A stretch of DNA of 64,000 nt from Actinomadura rudentiformis (GCF_008923185.1 NZ_WBMT01000001.1:434001-498000); one strand, 5' to 3'. Counted from the stretch's first letter, positions 8,559 to 22,254 are shown. Numbers and translations are program-made. Notes: generated from the sequence alone by a model not told the origin.

Positions 8559-9190
8559 CCATCGCCGTCATCGACGACCAGGACGTCGTGCTGTCCGGCG
8601 TCCGGAGCTGGATCGCCGAGGACCCCGGCCGCAGGGTCGAGATCGTGCACATCGGCACGGACCTCGACACCCTGGACACCGGGCCGGCGGCGACGGCCGA
8701 CGTGCTGGTCATCGACCTGCGCATCGGCGGCGAGCTCGTCTTCGACCAGATCGCCGCACTCGCCCGGGAGGGCCGCCGGATCGTCGTGTTCTCCCAGTAC
8801 TCCGAACACCACATCGTCCACCGCGCCGTCACGGCAGGGGCCCGCGCCTACATCTCCAAGGAGGCCAACGAAGGACGCCGTCACCTCATCGAGGCCATCC
8901 TGGCGGTCGCCGGCGGCGAAACGTACACCACCCCCTCGCAGGCGGGCGCGATGCTCGCCGCCACCGGCCGGCATCGTCCCACCTTCTCCGAGCAGGAACT
9001 GCGCAGCATGCGGCTGTGGCTGGGCGGCCTCACCCGTGCCGCGGTCGCCCGCCAGATGGGGATCAGCGAGCACACCGTCAAGCAGTACCTCGAACGGGCC
9101 CGGGACAAGTACGCCAAGGCGGGACGTGAGGCATCGACCAGGATCGCCCTGTACAGGGAGGCCCTGCGCGACGGCATCGTGGACGAGTGA
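8543..9190 (+). CDS. LuxR/NarL-family response regulator
   Basis: A 215-residue regulator. The receiver domain has the acidic pair Asp11-Asp12, phospho-acceptor Asp58 (VLVIDLRIGG) and Lys106 (YISKEAN). The C-terminus is a LuxR-type helix-turn-helix, with recognition region ARQMGISEHTVKQYLERARD. GGTGGAGG at 8531-8538 selects ATG 8543, which overlaps the preceding gene by 16 bases. It completes a kinase / kinase-like / regulator operon. Two pairs of TGGCAG repeats spaced 21 bp lie directly downstream, before the peptide gene, and are the likely binding sites. Confidence 0.9.
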   Translation: MERAVTIAVIDDQDVVLSGVRSWIAEDPGRRVEIVHIGTDLDTLDTGPAATADVLVIDLRIGGELVFDQIAALAREGRRIVVFSQYSEHHIVHRAVTAGARAYISKEANEGRRHLIEAILAVAGGETYTTPSQAGAMLAATGRHRPTFSEQELRSMRLWLGGLTRAAVARQMGISEHTVKQYLERARDKYAKAGREASTRIALYREALRDGIVDE

Positions 9191-9214
9191 CGAGCAGGAC
9201 GGGCATGCGTTCGG

Positions 9215-9297
9215 TGGCAGGAAAACTGCGGAAGATGGCAGAAACGCAACTCCTGGTGATCCGCGACGACTGGCAGTGTTGACGCTGTAAGTGGCAG
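9215..9297 (+). promoter_or_regulatory. Phased TGGCAG direct repeats before peptide gene
   Basis: TGGCAG occurs four times at 9215, 9236, 9271 and 9292. Each pair is spaced exactly 21 bp, two helical turns, with 35 bp between the inner members. TTGACG at 9279-9284 lies within the second pair and could be a -35 box. Same-face direct repeats fit a dimerising LuxR-type regulator such as the one encoded just upstream. This is pattern evidence only. Confidence 0.55.
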
Positions 9298-9312
9298 ATC
9301 CTAGGAGGTAAC

Positions 9313-9450
9313 GTGCGACGTCTGATTGCGACACTGATCGCCGCCGGCGCGATCGCTGTCGGTCTCGGCGCTGTCACCGCGGCGCCGAGCGCGGCCGACA
9401 GCGTGCGCATCACCGGCGGGGGAGCAGAGACCGACAACCGAGAGTGGTAG
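9313..9450 (+). CDS. Small exported peptide (45 aa)
   Basis: The GTG is preceded by a perfect AGGAGGT (9303-9309). The peptide has a clear signal sequence: two Arg, a long Ala/Leu/Ile core, and a probable cleavage site after AAPSAA. That leaves a short mature end of about 17 residues, close to DSVRITGGGAETDNREW. It lies 122 bases after a three-gene two-component operon, behind phased repeats. I infer either a secreted signal read by that kinase or its main output. No family was recognised. A hairpin terminator follows. Confidence 0.7.
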   Translation: MRRLIATLIAAGAIAVGLGAVTAAPSAADSVRITGGGAETDNREW

Positions 9451-9482
9451 CGCTGGCCCTCCTTGAATGAATCACCGCGGAC

Positions 9483-9513
9483 GGTGTGGTCGCGCACGGC
9501 GGGCGACCACACC
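9483..9513. terminator. Bidirectional hairpin terminator
   Basis: Arms GGTGTGGTCGC (9483-9493) and GCGACCACACC (9503-9513) form a perfect 11-bp stem with a 9-base loop. It lies between the exported-peptide gene and the convergent sigma-factor gene. Confidence 0.65.
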
Positions 9514-9544
9514 GGCCACGCCAGGTCTGGAGTGACGGCCTGGC

Positions 9545-10516
9545 TCATGCCGCCGCCAGGCGGTACGGCATCCCGAACCGGGCGAGCAGATCAGGCTCGC
9601 TGAACAGGACGATGCCGGTGATGCCGCCGGACGCCACAGCGAGAACGGCGACGCCGAAGGCTTGATAGACCCCGTCCTCCACGCGCCTGTATACGGCTGC
9701 CGCTGGTTGTCCGTTCGCCGCTGTAGGCAGCATCCGCCAGGTGCCAGGGGCGCCGATGACGTGTCCGATGTAGCGCAGGCAGGTCTCCACACCAGAGAAC
9801 CATGTCGTGTGGCCGACCATCTCCAACGCCGCGTCCTTGCGAAGCGCACGCTCCAAGGCGTCCAGGTCAGAGTTCTCGAAGGCGGCCATGTATCTCGCAA
9901 GAAGAACGCGGGCGGCCGGGTCGTTCGGCTCCATGGCCTCGTCCACCGCGGTGGCCACCTCCTCCATGCCCGTGCGTGCCCGCTGGAGCAGGCTCTTGCC
10001 CGCCACCACGGAGATCCCCAGCATCCCGGCCACCTCGGCCGCCGAGAAGCCCAGCCCCTCCCGGAGGATGTAGACCGCCCGCTGCCGGGGTGTCAGGTGC
10101 TGCAGGCTCGCGATCAGCGTGAGCCGGAGCCGCTCCCTCATCGTGACGATGGCGGCCGGGTCCCCGGGGCCGGGAGTGACCATCGCGTCCGGGATCGGCT
10201 GCAGCCACACGATCTCGCCATCGGCCGCCTTCGGCGGGAGATCGGGTTCCTTGCTGGGCGGGCCGAGCCCGGAAGGCAGCGGCCGCCGGCTGCGCCGCTC
10301 CCGCGCGCTCAGGCACGCATTGGTCGCGATCTTGTAGAGCCAGACGCGCAACGAGGAGCGTCCCTGGAAGGTGGCGTAACCCCGCCAGGCCCGCAGGAAG
10401 GTCTCCTGAACGAGGTCCTCGGCCTCGTCCAGCGTCCCCATCATGCGGTAACAGTGCGCCAGAAGCTCACGGCGGAACGGCTCCACCAGACCTGCGAACT
10501 CCTCGTCTTTCCCCAT
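9545..10516 (-). CDS. ECF sigma factor with SnoaL-like C-terminus (SigG-like)
   Basis: This 323-residue sigma factor has region 2 (FRRELLAHCYRMMGTLDEAEDLVQ onward, about 14-85) and region 4 (LTPRQRAVYILREGLGFSAAEVAGMLG, about 142-195). A C-terminal SnoaL-like domain of about 120 residues (ARYMAAFENSDLDALERAL) follows. This layout matches SigG-type ECF factors, where the fused domain replaces a separate anti-sigma factor. It is convergent with the peptide gene. No accompanying methyltransferase or hydrolase gene of the kind often seen with this group is next to it. Confidence 0.88.
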   Translation of the reverse strand: MGKDEEFAGLVEPFRRELLAHCYRMMGTLDEAEDLVQETFLRAWRGYATFQGRSSLRVWLYKIATNACLSARERRSRRPLPSGLGPPSKEPDLPPKAADGEIVWLQPIPDAMVTPGPGDPAAIVTMRERLRLTLIASLQHLTPRQRAVYILREGLGFSAAEVAGMLGISVVAGKSLLQRARTGMEEVATAVDEAMEPNDPAARVLLARYMAAFENSDLDALERALRKDAALEMVGHTTWFSGVETCLRYIGHVIGAPGTWRMLPTAANGQPAAAVYRRVEDGVYQAFGVAVLAVASGGITGIVLFSEPDLLARFGMPYRLAAA

Positions 10517-10758
10517 GCGCCCCCCATGTCGTTGCGGTCCTCACCTAATGGAGACCCCAGGGAAGGGCGAAAGGCATCGGTCTGCCGCACAGGAATCCCC
10601 GGGACCGCCACTCAAGCGAGCACCACGCCGCCATTGTCGTGTCCGATATCGGCCGCGGAGCCGCACGATTGATGTAGCAAGCGCTCGTTAGGATCGGGTG
10701 ATCTTTACCGGTCGCCGGTCGCCGGTCGGTGACCGGCTGCGCCTTGAAGGGACCGCCT

Positions 10759-12618
10759 ATGTTCGGTGGGGTACTGATCCGCGGGGTACGCCGTGGCCGG
10801 CGAATCGGAATCGTCAGTGCGCTCCTCGCGGCCGGCGTCCTGTTCGGAAGTCCCGCCGAGGCGGCCCCTCCGGCCACCGCCGCCACGGCCCCTCCGGCCA
10901 CTGCAGCCGCCGTCCCGGTCACGCCCTATGCGAGCCTCAACAACCTCTTCCAGAACTACGGCAACAGCTCCGGCCAGTGGAGCGGCGGCGACGGCACCCA
11001 GTCGCTCAAGCTGCCGGACGGACGGGTCGTGTGGTTCTTCAACGACAGCTACTACGGTTCGGTGGAGTCCAACGGCACACGCCGCCCTTTCGCGGCCGTG
11101 ATGCCGCGCAACATGCTGGTCATCCAGAACGGTTCGACCCTGACCTCGGTCGCCGGAAGCGGGTCGGACAGGACCATGGTGCCGCCGGCGGCAGGCGGTG
11201 ACTGGCTCTGGGGCGGCGACAACATGCTGGTGGGCGGCACTATCTACAAGTTCTACCAGCGCTTCAAATCCCAGCCCGGCGGTGGCGCGTTCGGCTTCTA
11301 CCCGACCGGTGTCGAGCTGGTCGCGATGCCGGTGTCCACCCTCACCAACCCCGCCACGTTCACCAAGGTCTCCATTCCCTCACCCATCTGTGACGGAAGC
11401 CCGAATCAGGGATCCAGGTGCTATCTGTGGGGAACGGCGCTCTACAGCACTGCCGATCACACCTATATCTACGGCACCGAAGGCGTCGTCTCCGGCTCGG
11501 ACCCGCAGAAGTACCTGCACATTGCCCGCGTTCCGAAGGGGCAATTCACCGCCGCCTGGGAGTACTGGACCGGAAGCGGATGGTCGAGCAGCCAGGCCGC
11601 GTCCAAGCGGGTGTTGAACGGTGTCGCCGAGGGCTTCTCGGTCACCCAGCACGGCGGGCAGTACGTGCTCCTGACTCAGGGGCTGGAAGGCGCCCTCGCG
11701 GGCAATATGATCGCCTATCACTCCGGTACCCCGACGGGCTTCACCGCCACCGAACGCTCCGTTCTCCACATGACTCCGGAAACGACGACGGACTGGGGCG
11801 ACTGGACCTACGAATACCGGGTCGTGCCCCACTTGAGCAGCGGTTCGACAGTGGTCGTCAGCTACAACCTCAATTCGCAATACCAGGACGGCGCTTGCCT
11901 GGGCAGGAACTACTACACCGCTTCGGTCTACCGCCCACGGTTCATCCAGTTCACGCTCCCGTCCAGCCCGATCGGCGGTTCCTACATCGAACCGACGAAG
12001 GCGCCCATCGGCTCACCGTGGACGCTCAATCCACCTGCCTACTGTGCGAATTCGAGTTCGCCCGGCCCGGCGCCGACGGCGCCCACCGCCACGGCGACGT
12101 CCGGGGCGAGGATCACCTTCGCCTGGACCGCGCCGACCCCCGCGGGGAAGTACTCCTACGACGTCAGATGGCGTGACGCGACCGCCGGCGCGGCCTGGAA
12201 CGAATTCCCGCTGTTCGCCCCTGACTCGACGAGCGTTCCCTTCAATGCGCTGACCCATGGTCACCGCTACGAATTCCAGGTCAGAGCGGTCACATGGGCT
12301 GGCAACTACAGCTCTTGGACCTCGGTGGTGTCGGCGACGGCCTTCCTGAGCAGACCGACCAACATGACCGCGTTCCGGTGGAGCGCCAGCGAATGCACCG
12401 CACAATGGACAGATTCCCAGCCGGATGTGCTGTGGCGGGTGTACTGGCGGGAACTGCCCTCTGGCACGCTTGTCCGCGCCAACCTCCCCACCAGCCAGAA
12501 GACCATGACCATCATGCTGCTCGACCCGGCCAAGCGCTACGGGATCTCCGTCGCCGCCGAGAACAGCCATGGAGAGGGGCCGCGCTCCACAGAGGCGACC
12601 TGCCCGACCGGCCGGTAG
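10759..12618 (+). CDS. Secreted DUF5005-like protein with fibronectin III-like domain
   Basis: A signal peptide (RRGRRIGIVSALLAAGVLFG, cut near AEAA) leads to a roughly 350-residue beta-propeller-like domain. Its repeated Trp/Gly motifs (GQWSGGDGTQSLKLPDG, VVWFFNDSYYG, WGGDNMLVGG) resemble DUF5005 and glycosidase-like folds. A fibronectin III-like module (PTAPTATATSGARITFAWTA onward) and a second, shorter one follow. ATG 10759 has AAGGGA at 10747-10752. The protein is about 619 residues and should be extracellular. A role in polysaccharide binding or degradation is a guess; no catalytic residue can be named. A ten-base-stem hairpin overlaps the stop codon. Confidence 0.75.
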   Translation: MFGGVLIRGVRRGRRIGIVSALLAAGVLFGSPAEAAPPATAATAPPATAAAVPVTPYASLNNLFQNYGNSSGQWSGGDGTQSLKLPDGRVVWFFNDSYYGSVESNGTRRPFAAVMPRNMLVIQNGSTLTSVAGSGSDRTMVPPAAGGDWLWGGDNMLVGGTIYKFYQRFKSQPGGGAFGFYPTGVELVAMPVSTLTNPATFTKVSIPSPICDGSPNQGSRCYLWGTALYSTADHTYIYGTEGVVSGSDPQKYLHIARVPKGQFTAAWEYWTGSGWSSSQAASKRVLNGVAEGFSVTQHGGQYVLLTQGLEGALAGNMIAYHSGTPTGFTATERSVLHMTPETTTDWGDWTYEYRVVPHLSSGSTVVVSYNLNSQYQDGACLGRNYYTASVYRPRFIQFTLPSSPIGGSYIEPTKAPIGSPWTLNPPAYCANSSSPGPAPTAPTATATSGARITFAWTAPTPAGKYSYDVRWRDATAGAAWNEFPLFAPDSTSVPFNALTHGHRYEFQVRAVTWAGNYSSWTSVVSATAFLSRPTNMTAFRWSASECTAQWTDSQPDVLWRVYWRELPSGTLVRANLPTSQKTMTIMLLDPAKRYGISVAAENSHGEGPRSTEATCPTGR

Positions 12619-12630
12619 GCACCGGCCGGT
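12607..12630 (+). terminator. Hairpin overlapping stop codon
   Basis: ACCGGCCGGT at 12607-12616 and again at 12621-12630 pair as a 10-bp stem with a 4-base loop. The stop codon of the DUF5005-like gene lies inside it. Confidence 0.5.
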
Positions 12631-12734
12631 GGGTACGGAGGGCAAGCGCTCCTCGCGCAGAGTACGGCTGAAGCACCTTTTGTAGGGTCCCCACAACGCA
12701 GGAGCCCAACTCTGCGAGACGCGGGACATTGGTA

Positions 12735-12746
12735 TACCGGGCGGTA
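12735..12746. promoter_or_regulatory. TACCG-GG-CGGTA operator-like palindrome
   Basis: A perfect 5+2+5 palindrome of the TACCG/CGGTA type used by many actinomycete TetR regulators lies 87 bases before the carboxylase start. No TetR gene is adjacent, so any regulator would act from elsewhere. Confidence 0.4.
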
Positions 12747-12773
12747 ACCGAGGAAGGTGTAGATCAAGGTGCT

Positions 12774-12800
12774 GGCGACGTCCGAGGGACGGACGTCGCC
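12774..12800 (+). promoter_or_regulatory. Leader hairpin before carboxylase gene
   Basis: GGCGACGTCCG (12774-12784) pairs exactly with CGGACGTCGCC (12790-12800) around a 5-base loop. The hairpin ends 19 bases before the ribosome site, so it is either an upstream terminator or a leader element of the carboxylase mRNA. Confidence 0.45.
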
Positions 12801-12832
12801 TTCTGCGCGTGGGTAGTCGGGAGGCTCAGCCG

Positions 12833-18322
<5,490 letters not shown>

Positions 18323-18370
18323 TGCCTCCGGCGTAGACCCTCTGCCGCACGCTCGGTTCGCCTGTGGCGG

Positions 18371-18397
18371 CCTCACAGTCCGGTGCGGTGTTCCGTC
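18371..18397 (+). promoter_or_regulatory. Candidate ECF41-type autoregulated promoter
   Basis: CCTCACA (18371-18377), 16 bases, then CGTC (18394-18397) resembles the TGTCACA-N16-CGTC pattern I recall for ECF41 sigma factors. It lies 64 bases before the ECF41-like gene, which fits autoregulation. The -35 match is 5 of 7. Confidence 0.45.
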
Positions 18398-18460
18398 GGA
18401 CTGGTGAGAGCAATGCGACCGAGTTGCGCCGAGTTGCGAGCGAGGGGAGCCGGCGGCACC

Positions 18461-19393
18461 ATGACCACCCGATCCGGGCCTGAAGACGGCGGGCCCGACC
18501 CCGGCCTGAACGCGATCATGAGCGAGCGGCGTCAGCTGATCAACGTGGCCTACCGGCTTCTCGGCTCGCTGGCCGAGGCCGAGGACGTCGTTCAGGAGAC
18601 CTACGCCCGCTGGTACGCGATGTCCCGGCAGCAGCAGGACGCCATCGAGTCGCCCGGTGGCTGGCTCACCACGGTCGCCAGCCGGATCTGCCTGGACCTC
18701 CTCGGCTCGGCACGGGCCCGGCGGGAGCGCTATGTGGGCGAATGGATCCCCGAGCCGCTGCCCGGACCCGCGGAGTGGACCGGCGGGCGGCCCGGCGCCG
18801 CCGCCGATCCGGCCGACCGGGTCACGCTGGACGAGTCGATCAACATGGCGTTCCTCGTCGTGCTCGAATCGATGACCCCGGCCGAGCGCGTCGCGTTCAT
18901 CCTCCACGACGTCTTCCGCTACCCGTTCGCCGAAGTGGCCGAGATCGTCGGCCGTACTCCGGCGGCCTGCCGCCAGCTGGCCTCCTCGGCCCGCCGCCGC
19001 CTCCGCGCCTCGCAGGCCCCCGCGACTCCGGCGGTCCAGCAGGCGGGCATCGTCAAGGCGTTCAAGCAGGCATGGGAGGCCAAGGACATCGACGCCCTCA
19101 TCGGTCTTCTCGACCCCGACGCCACGGCGATCGCCGACGGCGGCGGCCTGGCCTCCGCCAAGCTCCATCCGGTCGAGGGCGGCGAGCAGATCGCGCAGGC
19201 CTTCGTCGAGGTGGTCAGCGGGGTGCCCGGCCTGACGATCATGGAACGCGCGGTCAACGGCCAGCCAGGTCTGGTGGCTCAGCAGGACGGGGCCATCGTG
19301 GTGGTGCTGGCGTTCGAGGTCGCAGGCGACCGGGTCAAGCGCATCTGGGCAGTGCGGAACCCCGAGAAGCTCCGGCCCTGGACGGCGGGCTGA
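18461..19393 (+). CDS. ECF41/SigJ-like sigma factor with SnoaL-like domain
   Basis: A 310-residue sigma factor. Region 2 covers about 20-85 (LINVAYRLLGSLAEAEDVVQETY, WLTTVASRICLDLLGSAR) and region 4 about 125-185 (SMTPAERVAFILHDVFRYPF, VAEIVGRTPAACRQLASSAR). A fused SnoaL-like domain (about 200-305) follows. In ECF41 proteins this C-terminal domain controls activity in place of an anti-sigma factor. ATG 18461 has AGGGGAG at 18443-18449. The usual carboxymuconolactone-decarboxylase or oxidoreductase partner is not adjacent; the next gene is a RibD-like reductase beyond a terminator. Confidence 0.9.
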   Translation: MTTRSGPEDGGPDPGLNAIMSERRQLINVAYRLLGSLAEAEDVVQETYARWYAMSRQQQDAIESPGGWLTTVASRICLDLLGSARARRERYVGEWIPEPLPGPAEWTGGRPGAAADPADRVTLDESINMAFLVVLESMTPAERVAFILHDVFRYPFAEVAEIVGRTPAACRQLASSARRRLRASQAPATPAVQQAGIVKAFKQAWEAKDIDALIGLLDPDATAIADGGGLASAKLHPVEGGEQIAQAFVEVVSGVPGLTIMERAVNGQPGLVAQQDGAIVVVLAFEVAGDRVKRIWAVRNPEKLRPWTAG

Positions 19394-19416
19394 CGCGCGG
19401 TCGAATTCCGCCTCCC

Positions 19417-19441
19417 GGGCCTGTCGATTCTGGACGGGCCC
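19417..19441 (+). terminator. Terminator after ECF41-like gene
   Basis: GGGCCTGTC (19417-19425) and GACGGGCCC (19433-19441) form a 9-bp stem with one wobble and a 7-base loop, 24 bases after the stop. TGTCGA at 19422-19427, resembling an ECF42 -35 element, overlaps it and may be coincidence. Confidence 0.55.
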
Positions 19442-19507
19442 GTTCGCCGTAGGTGGTGAGGGCGTCCTCGGAGACGCCCGACGGAACGTACGAGCGAAGG
19501 AGACAAC

Positions 19508-20134
19508 ATGCGGAATCTGATGGTGACCATGTTCGTGTCGCTGGACGGCGTCCTGCAGGCGCCGGGCGGGCCCGAGGACCAGTGGGGCAACCCGTTCGAG
19601 CACAGCGGCTGGGGCGTACCGTACTTCGACGAGGCGCTCATCCAGCGGATGCACGACCTGACGAGCAGGGCGGACGCGCTCCTGCTCGGGCGCCGGACCT
19701 ACGAGATCTTCTCCTCCACCTGGCCGCTGGCCGGGGCCGGCGATCCGATCGGGGCGAAGCTGAACGGCATGCGCAAGTACGTCGCGTCGCGGACCTTGGA
19801 CAGCGTGTCGTGGCAGAACTCGACGCTGCTCACCGGCGACGTCCCCCAGGCGGTCGCAAAGCTCAAGCAGGAGGAGGGCGGCGAGATCCAGGTCCACGGC
19901 AGCGGCGGTCTGATCCAGACGCTCCTGGCGCACGACCTCGTGGACGAGTTCCACGTGGTGGTGTTCCCGGTGCTCGTCGGCTCCGGCCAGCGGCTCTTCG
20001 CGGAGGGAACCGCCCCGGCCGCCCTCAAGCTGGTCGACGCCACAACGACGGACACCGGTGTCGTGATCTGCAGATACGAGCGGGCCGGCACGCTCCAATA
20101 CGGTGAGATGGGACCCGAGACCGGGAACTGGTGA
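19508..20134 (+). CDS. Dihydrofolate reductase/RibD C-terminal family protein
   Basis: A 208-residue member of the RibD_C/DHFR-like reductase fold: MRNLMVTMFVSLDGVLQAPGG at the N-terminus, LLLGRRTYEIFSSTWP in the nucleotide pocket and IQVHGSGGLIQTLLAHDLVDE near the C-terminus. Such stand-alone actinomycete proteins are presumed NAD(P)H-dependent reductases of unknown substrate. The ribosome site GAAGGAG is about 6 bases from the ATG. It is followed by a YCII/DGPF gene and an ECF42-like sigma factor on the same strand, so the three probably form one transcription unit. Confidence 0.85.
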   Translation: MRNLMVTMFVSLDGVLQAPGGPEDQWGNPFEHSGWGVPYFDEALIQRMHDLTSRADALLLGRRTYEIFSSTWPLAGAGDPIGAKLNGMRKYVASRTLDSVSWQNSTLLTGDVPQAVAKLKQEEGGEIQVHGSGGLIQTLLAHDLVDEFHVVVFPVLVGSGQRLFAEGTAPAALKLVDATTTDTGVVICRYERAGTLQYGEMGPETGNW

Positions 20135-20180
20135 ACCGGGGAAGCGAGCAGAGCCGGGAAACGACCAGACAGGCGGAGCC

Positions 20181-20516
20181 ATGCCGCAGTACGCGATTTT
20201 GATTTATGAGACGGAAACTCCCGGGGGAGCGGCCGACATCCCGCCCGACGTCATGGAGGCCAATCTGCGCGCCGGCGAGAAGATCGCCGCCATGGGCGCG
20301 CGGGTCGTCCACGAGCAGGCGCTGCAGCCCAGCGCGACCACGCGGACGATCCACAAGGACGGACTGGTCACCGACGGCCCGTTCATCGAGAGCAAGGAGG
20401 TGATCGCGGGGTTCTTCGTCGTGGAGACCACGGACCTGGAACAGGCGGTCGCCATCGGCAAGCTGCTCCCGATCATGGACGGCGCGGTCGAGGTGCGCCC
20501 GCTGCTGGAGGAATGA
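20181..20516 (+). CDS. YCII/DGPF-domain protein
   Basis: This 111-residue protein opens MPQYAILIYETE and carries the family signature TDGPFIESKEVIAGFFVVE. DGPF proteins adopt a YCII ferredoxin-like fold; their biochemical role is not established. AGGCGGAG (20171-20178) selects ATG 20181. Its stop overlaps the ATG of the following ECF sigma factor (ATGA), the arrangement typical of DGPF/ECF42 pairs. The sigma factor would be expected to control this gene. Confidence 0.88.
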   Translation: MPQYAILIYETETPGGAADIPPDVMEANLRAGEKIAAMGARVVHEQALQPSATTRTIHKDGLVTDGPFIESKEVIAGFFVVETTDLEQAVAIGKLLPIMDGAVEVRPLLEE

Positions 20517-21778
20517 CGTCTGCCAACGGAGCGACCTCTCCTGGCGGAACGGCCTCGGTCCGGCAGGCGGTCGCCGACGCGCACCGTCGCGAATGGGCCT
20601 CGGTGCTCGCCGCGACGGTGCGCGTCACGCGCGACCTCGACCTGGCGGAGGAATGTGTCCAGGACGCGTACGCCGAGGCGCTCGACTCCTGGACGCGCCA
20701 GGGCATACCGTCCAGACCGGGCGCCTGGCTGATCACTGCGGCTCGCCACAACGCACTGGACACTCTGCGCAGGGCCTCGACCTTGCAGTCGAAGCTGCAT
20801 CTGCTGGTGGAGCCGGTGGCACCCAGCCCGGCAGTCCCGGACGACCGGCTGAGGCTGGTCTTCCTGTGCTGTCACCCTGCGCTGGCCATCGAGGCACAGG
20901 TCGCCCTGACGCTGCGGCTGGTCTGCGGCGTGACGACTCAGGACATCGCCAAGGCGTTCCTGGTCTCCGAGCCGACCATGGCGGCCCGGATCACCCGGGC
21001 GAAGAAGAAGATCGCAATGGCGGGCATCCCGTTCCGCATGCCCTCCCCGAACGAGCTGCCGGACCGGCTCGACGCGGCGCTCAACACGATCCACCTGCTC
21101 TTCACCACCGGCCACACCGCACCGGCCGGGGCCGTCCTGACCAGGAACGACCTCGCTGAGCAGGCGCTCGATCTGGCACGCATGCTGCGCGGCCTGCTGC
21201 CGGACGAACGTGAGGTCCGGGGGTTGCTGGCACTGCTGCTGGCCACCCACGCCCGGCGGGCCACCCGGACCGCGCCGGACGGCCGCCTGCTGCTGTTGGA
21301 GGAACAAGACCGTTCGGCCTGGGACCGGCAGGCCATCGCCGAGGCACATGACCTGATCCTGGGAGCGCTCCGCGGCCCCGGCCCCGGCCGTTTCGCCCTG
21401 CAGGCCGCCATCGCCGCCCTCCACGCCACCGCACCCACGTGGGACGACACGGACTGGGATCAGATCCTGGTGCTCTACGACGAACTCCTCAAGGCCTGGC
21501 CGTCGCCGGTGGTCGCGCTCAACCGGGCCGTGGCCGTCGCGATGGTCAGCGGCCCGGCGGCCGGACTGGCGGAGATCGAGATCCTTGAACGAGACCGGCG
21601 GCTCACCGGCTACCGCTACCTGCCGGCGATCAAGGCCGACCTGCTGCGCCGGCTGGACCGCAAGGCCGACGCCGCCGCGGCGTACGAGCAGGCCATCGCC
21701 CTGGCCGACAATGAGGCCGAACGTGCCTTCCTCACCGGGCGCCTCGCGGAGATGACCGGTCCGGAAAGCTGCGAGTGA
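20513..21778 (+). CDS. ECF42-type sigma factor with helical C-terminal extension
   Basis: A 421-residue sigma factor. Region 2 includes LAATVRVTRDLDLAEECVQDAYAEAL and GAWLITAARHNALDTLRR. Region 4 includes LRLVCGVTTQDIAKAFLVSEPTM. About 200 further residues form a TPR-like helical extension (HTAPAGAVLTRNDLAEQALDLA, LNRAVAVAMVSGPAAGLAEIE). ECF42 proteins lack an anti-sigma factor and are regulated through this extension. The start overlaps the stop of the DGPF gene by four bases, confirming the pair. The signal is unknown. Confidence 0.92.
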   Translation: MTSANGATSPGGTASVRQAVADAHRREWASVLAATVRVTRDLDLAEECVQDAYAEALDSWTRQGIPSRPGAWLITAARHNALDTLRRASTLQSKLHLLVEPVAPSPAVPDDRLRLVFLCCHPALAIEAQVALTLRLVCGVTTQDIAKAFLVSEPTMAARITRAKKKIAMAGIPFRMPSPNELPDRLDAALNTIHLLFTTGHTAPAGAVLTRNDLAEQALDLARMLRGLLPDEREVRGLLALLLATHARRATRTAPDGRLLLLEEQDRSAWDRQAIAEAHDLILGALRGPGPGRFALQAAIAALHATAPTWDDTDWDQILVLYDELLKAWPSPVVALNRAVAVAMVSGPAAGLAEIEILERDRRLTGYRYLPAIKADLLRRLDRKADAAAAYEQAIALADNEAERAFLTGRLAEMTGPESCE

Positions 21779-21822
21779 GTAGGGCCTTGTCGAGCAAGAC
21801 CTCGGCTGTTAGACGGTGCATT

Positions 21823-22107
21823 ATGCATCCCACCAGACGACTCGCCATCGCCCTCGCTGCGGGCACGCTCGCAGTGCCACTGCTGTCCACGCCGACCGCG
21901 CATGCGGCAGGTTCTTACGACTGTTTCTTCGGCGACCGCACAACTGCGGCGGACGACTATCAGATCTCGGGCAACAGCTGCGATGGCGCAGGCTACAGCG
22001 ATGTCGTCATTACGGTGCTGAGCGGTTCGGCCGCGGGTAGCCACCGCTGCAGGACGGCCTTCTCGTGGAACGGCTTCCTGTCCGCGAATGGTTGCCGCCC
22101 GGCCTGA
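21823..22107 (+). CDS. Small secreted protein with four cysteines
   Basis: A 94-residue protein with a strong signal peptide (RRLAIALAAGTLAVPLLS, cut after AHA). The mature part of about 66 residues has four cysteines (SYDCFFGDR, GNSCDGAGY, SHRCRTAF, ANGCRPA), enough for two disulfides. The 44 bases before the ATG show no good ribosome site, so it may depend on the sigma-factor transcript or a weak site. I recognise no family. The composition (Gly/Ser/Thr-rich, disulfide-stabilised) fits an extracellular protein. Confidence 0.6.
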   Translation: MHPTRRLAIALAAGTLAVPLLSTPTAHAAGSYDCFFGDRTTAADDYQISGNSCDGAGYSDVVITVLSGSAAGSHRCRTAFSWNGFLSANGCRPA

Positions 22108-22254
22108 CTCTGTCGCGACGCGACAAAGAACCCTCCGCTAATTAGCTGCCAGGCGCGGAGCATGGCCGCCTTCGCCGTGCGTACTGTCTGGTGGCTTCCG
22201 ATATCCCGACCGGTCGGCAGCCCGGATTCGGATTCAGCTTGGGGTGAGTGTTTG

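Noticed and set aside
19422..19427. TGTCGA as an ECF42 -35 element for the RibD-like/DGPF/ECF42 unit
   Set aside because: It falls inside a terminator hairpin and no matching -10 element was found at a suitable distance.
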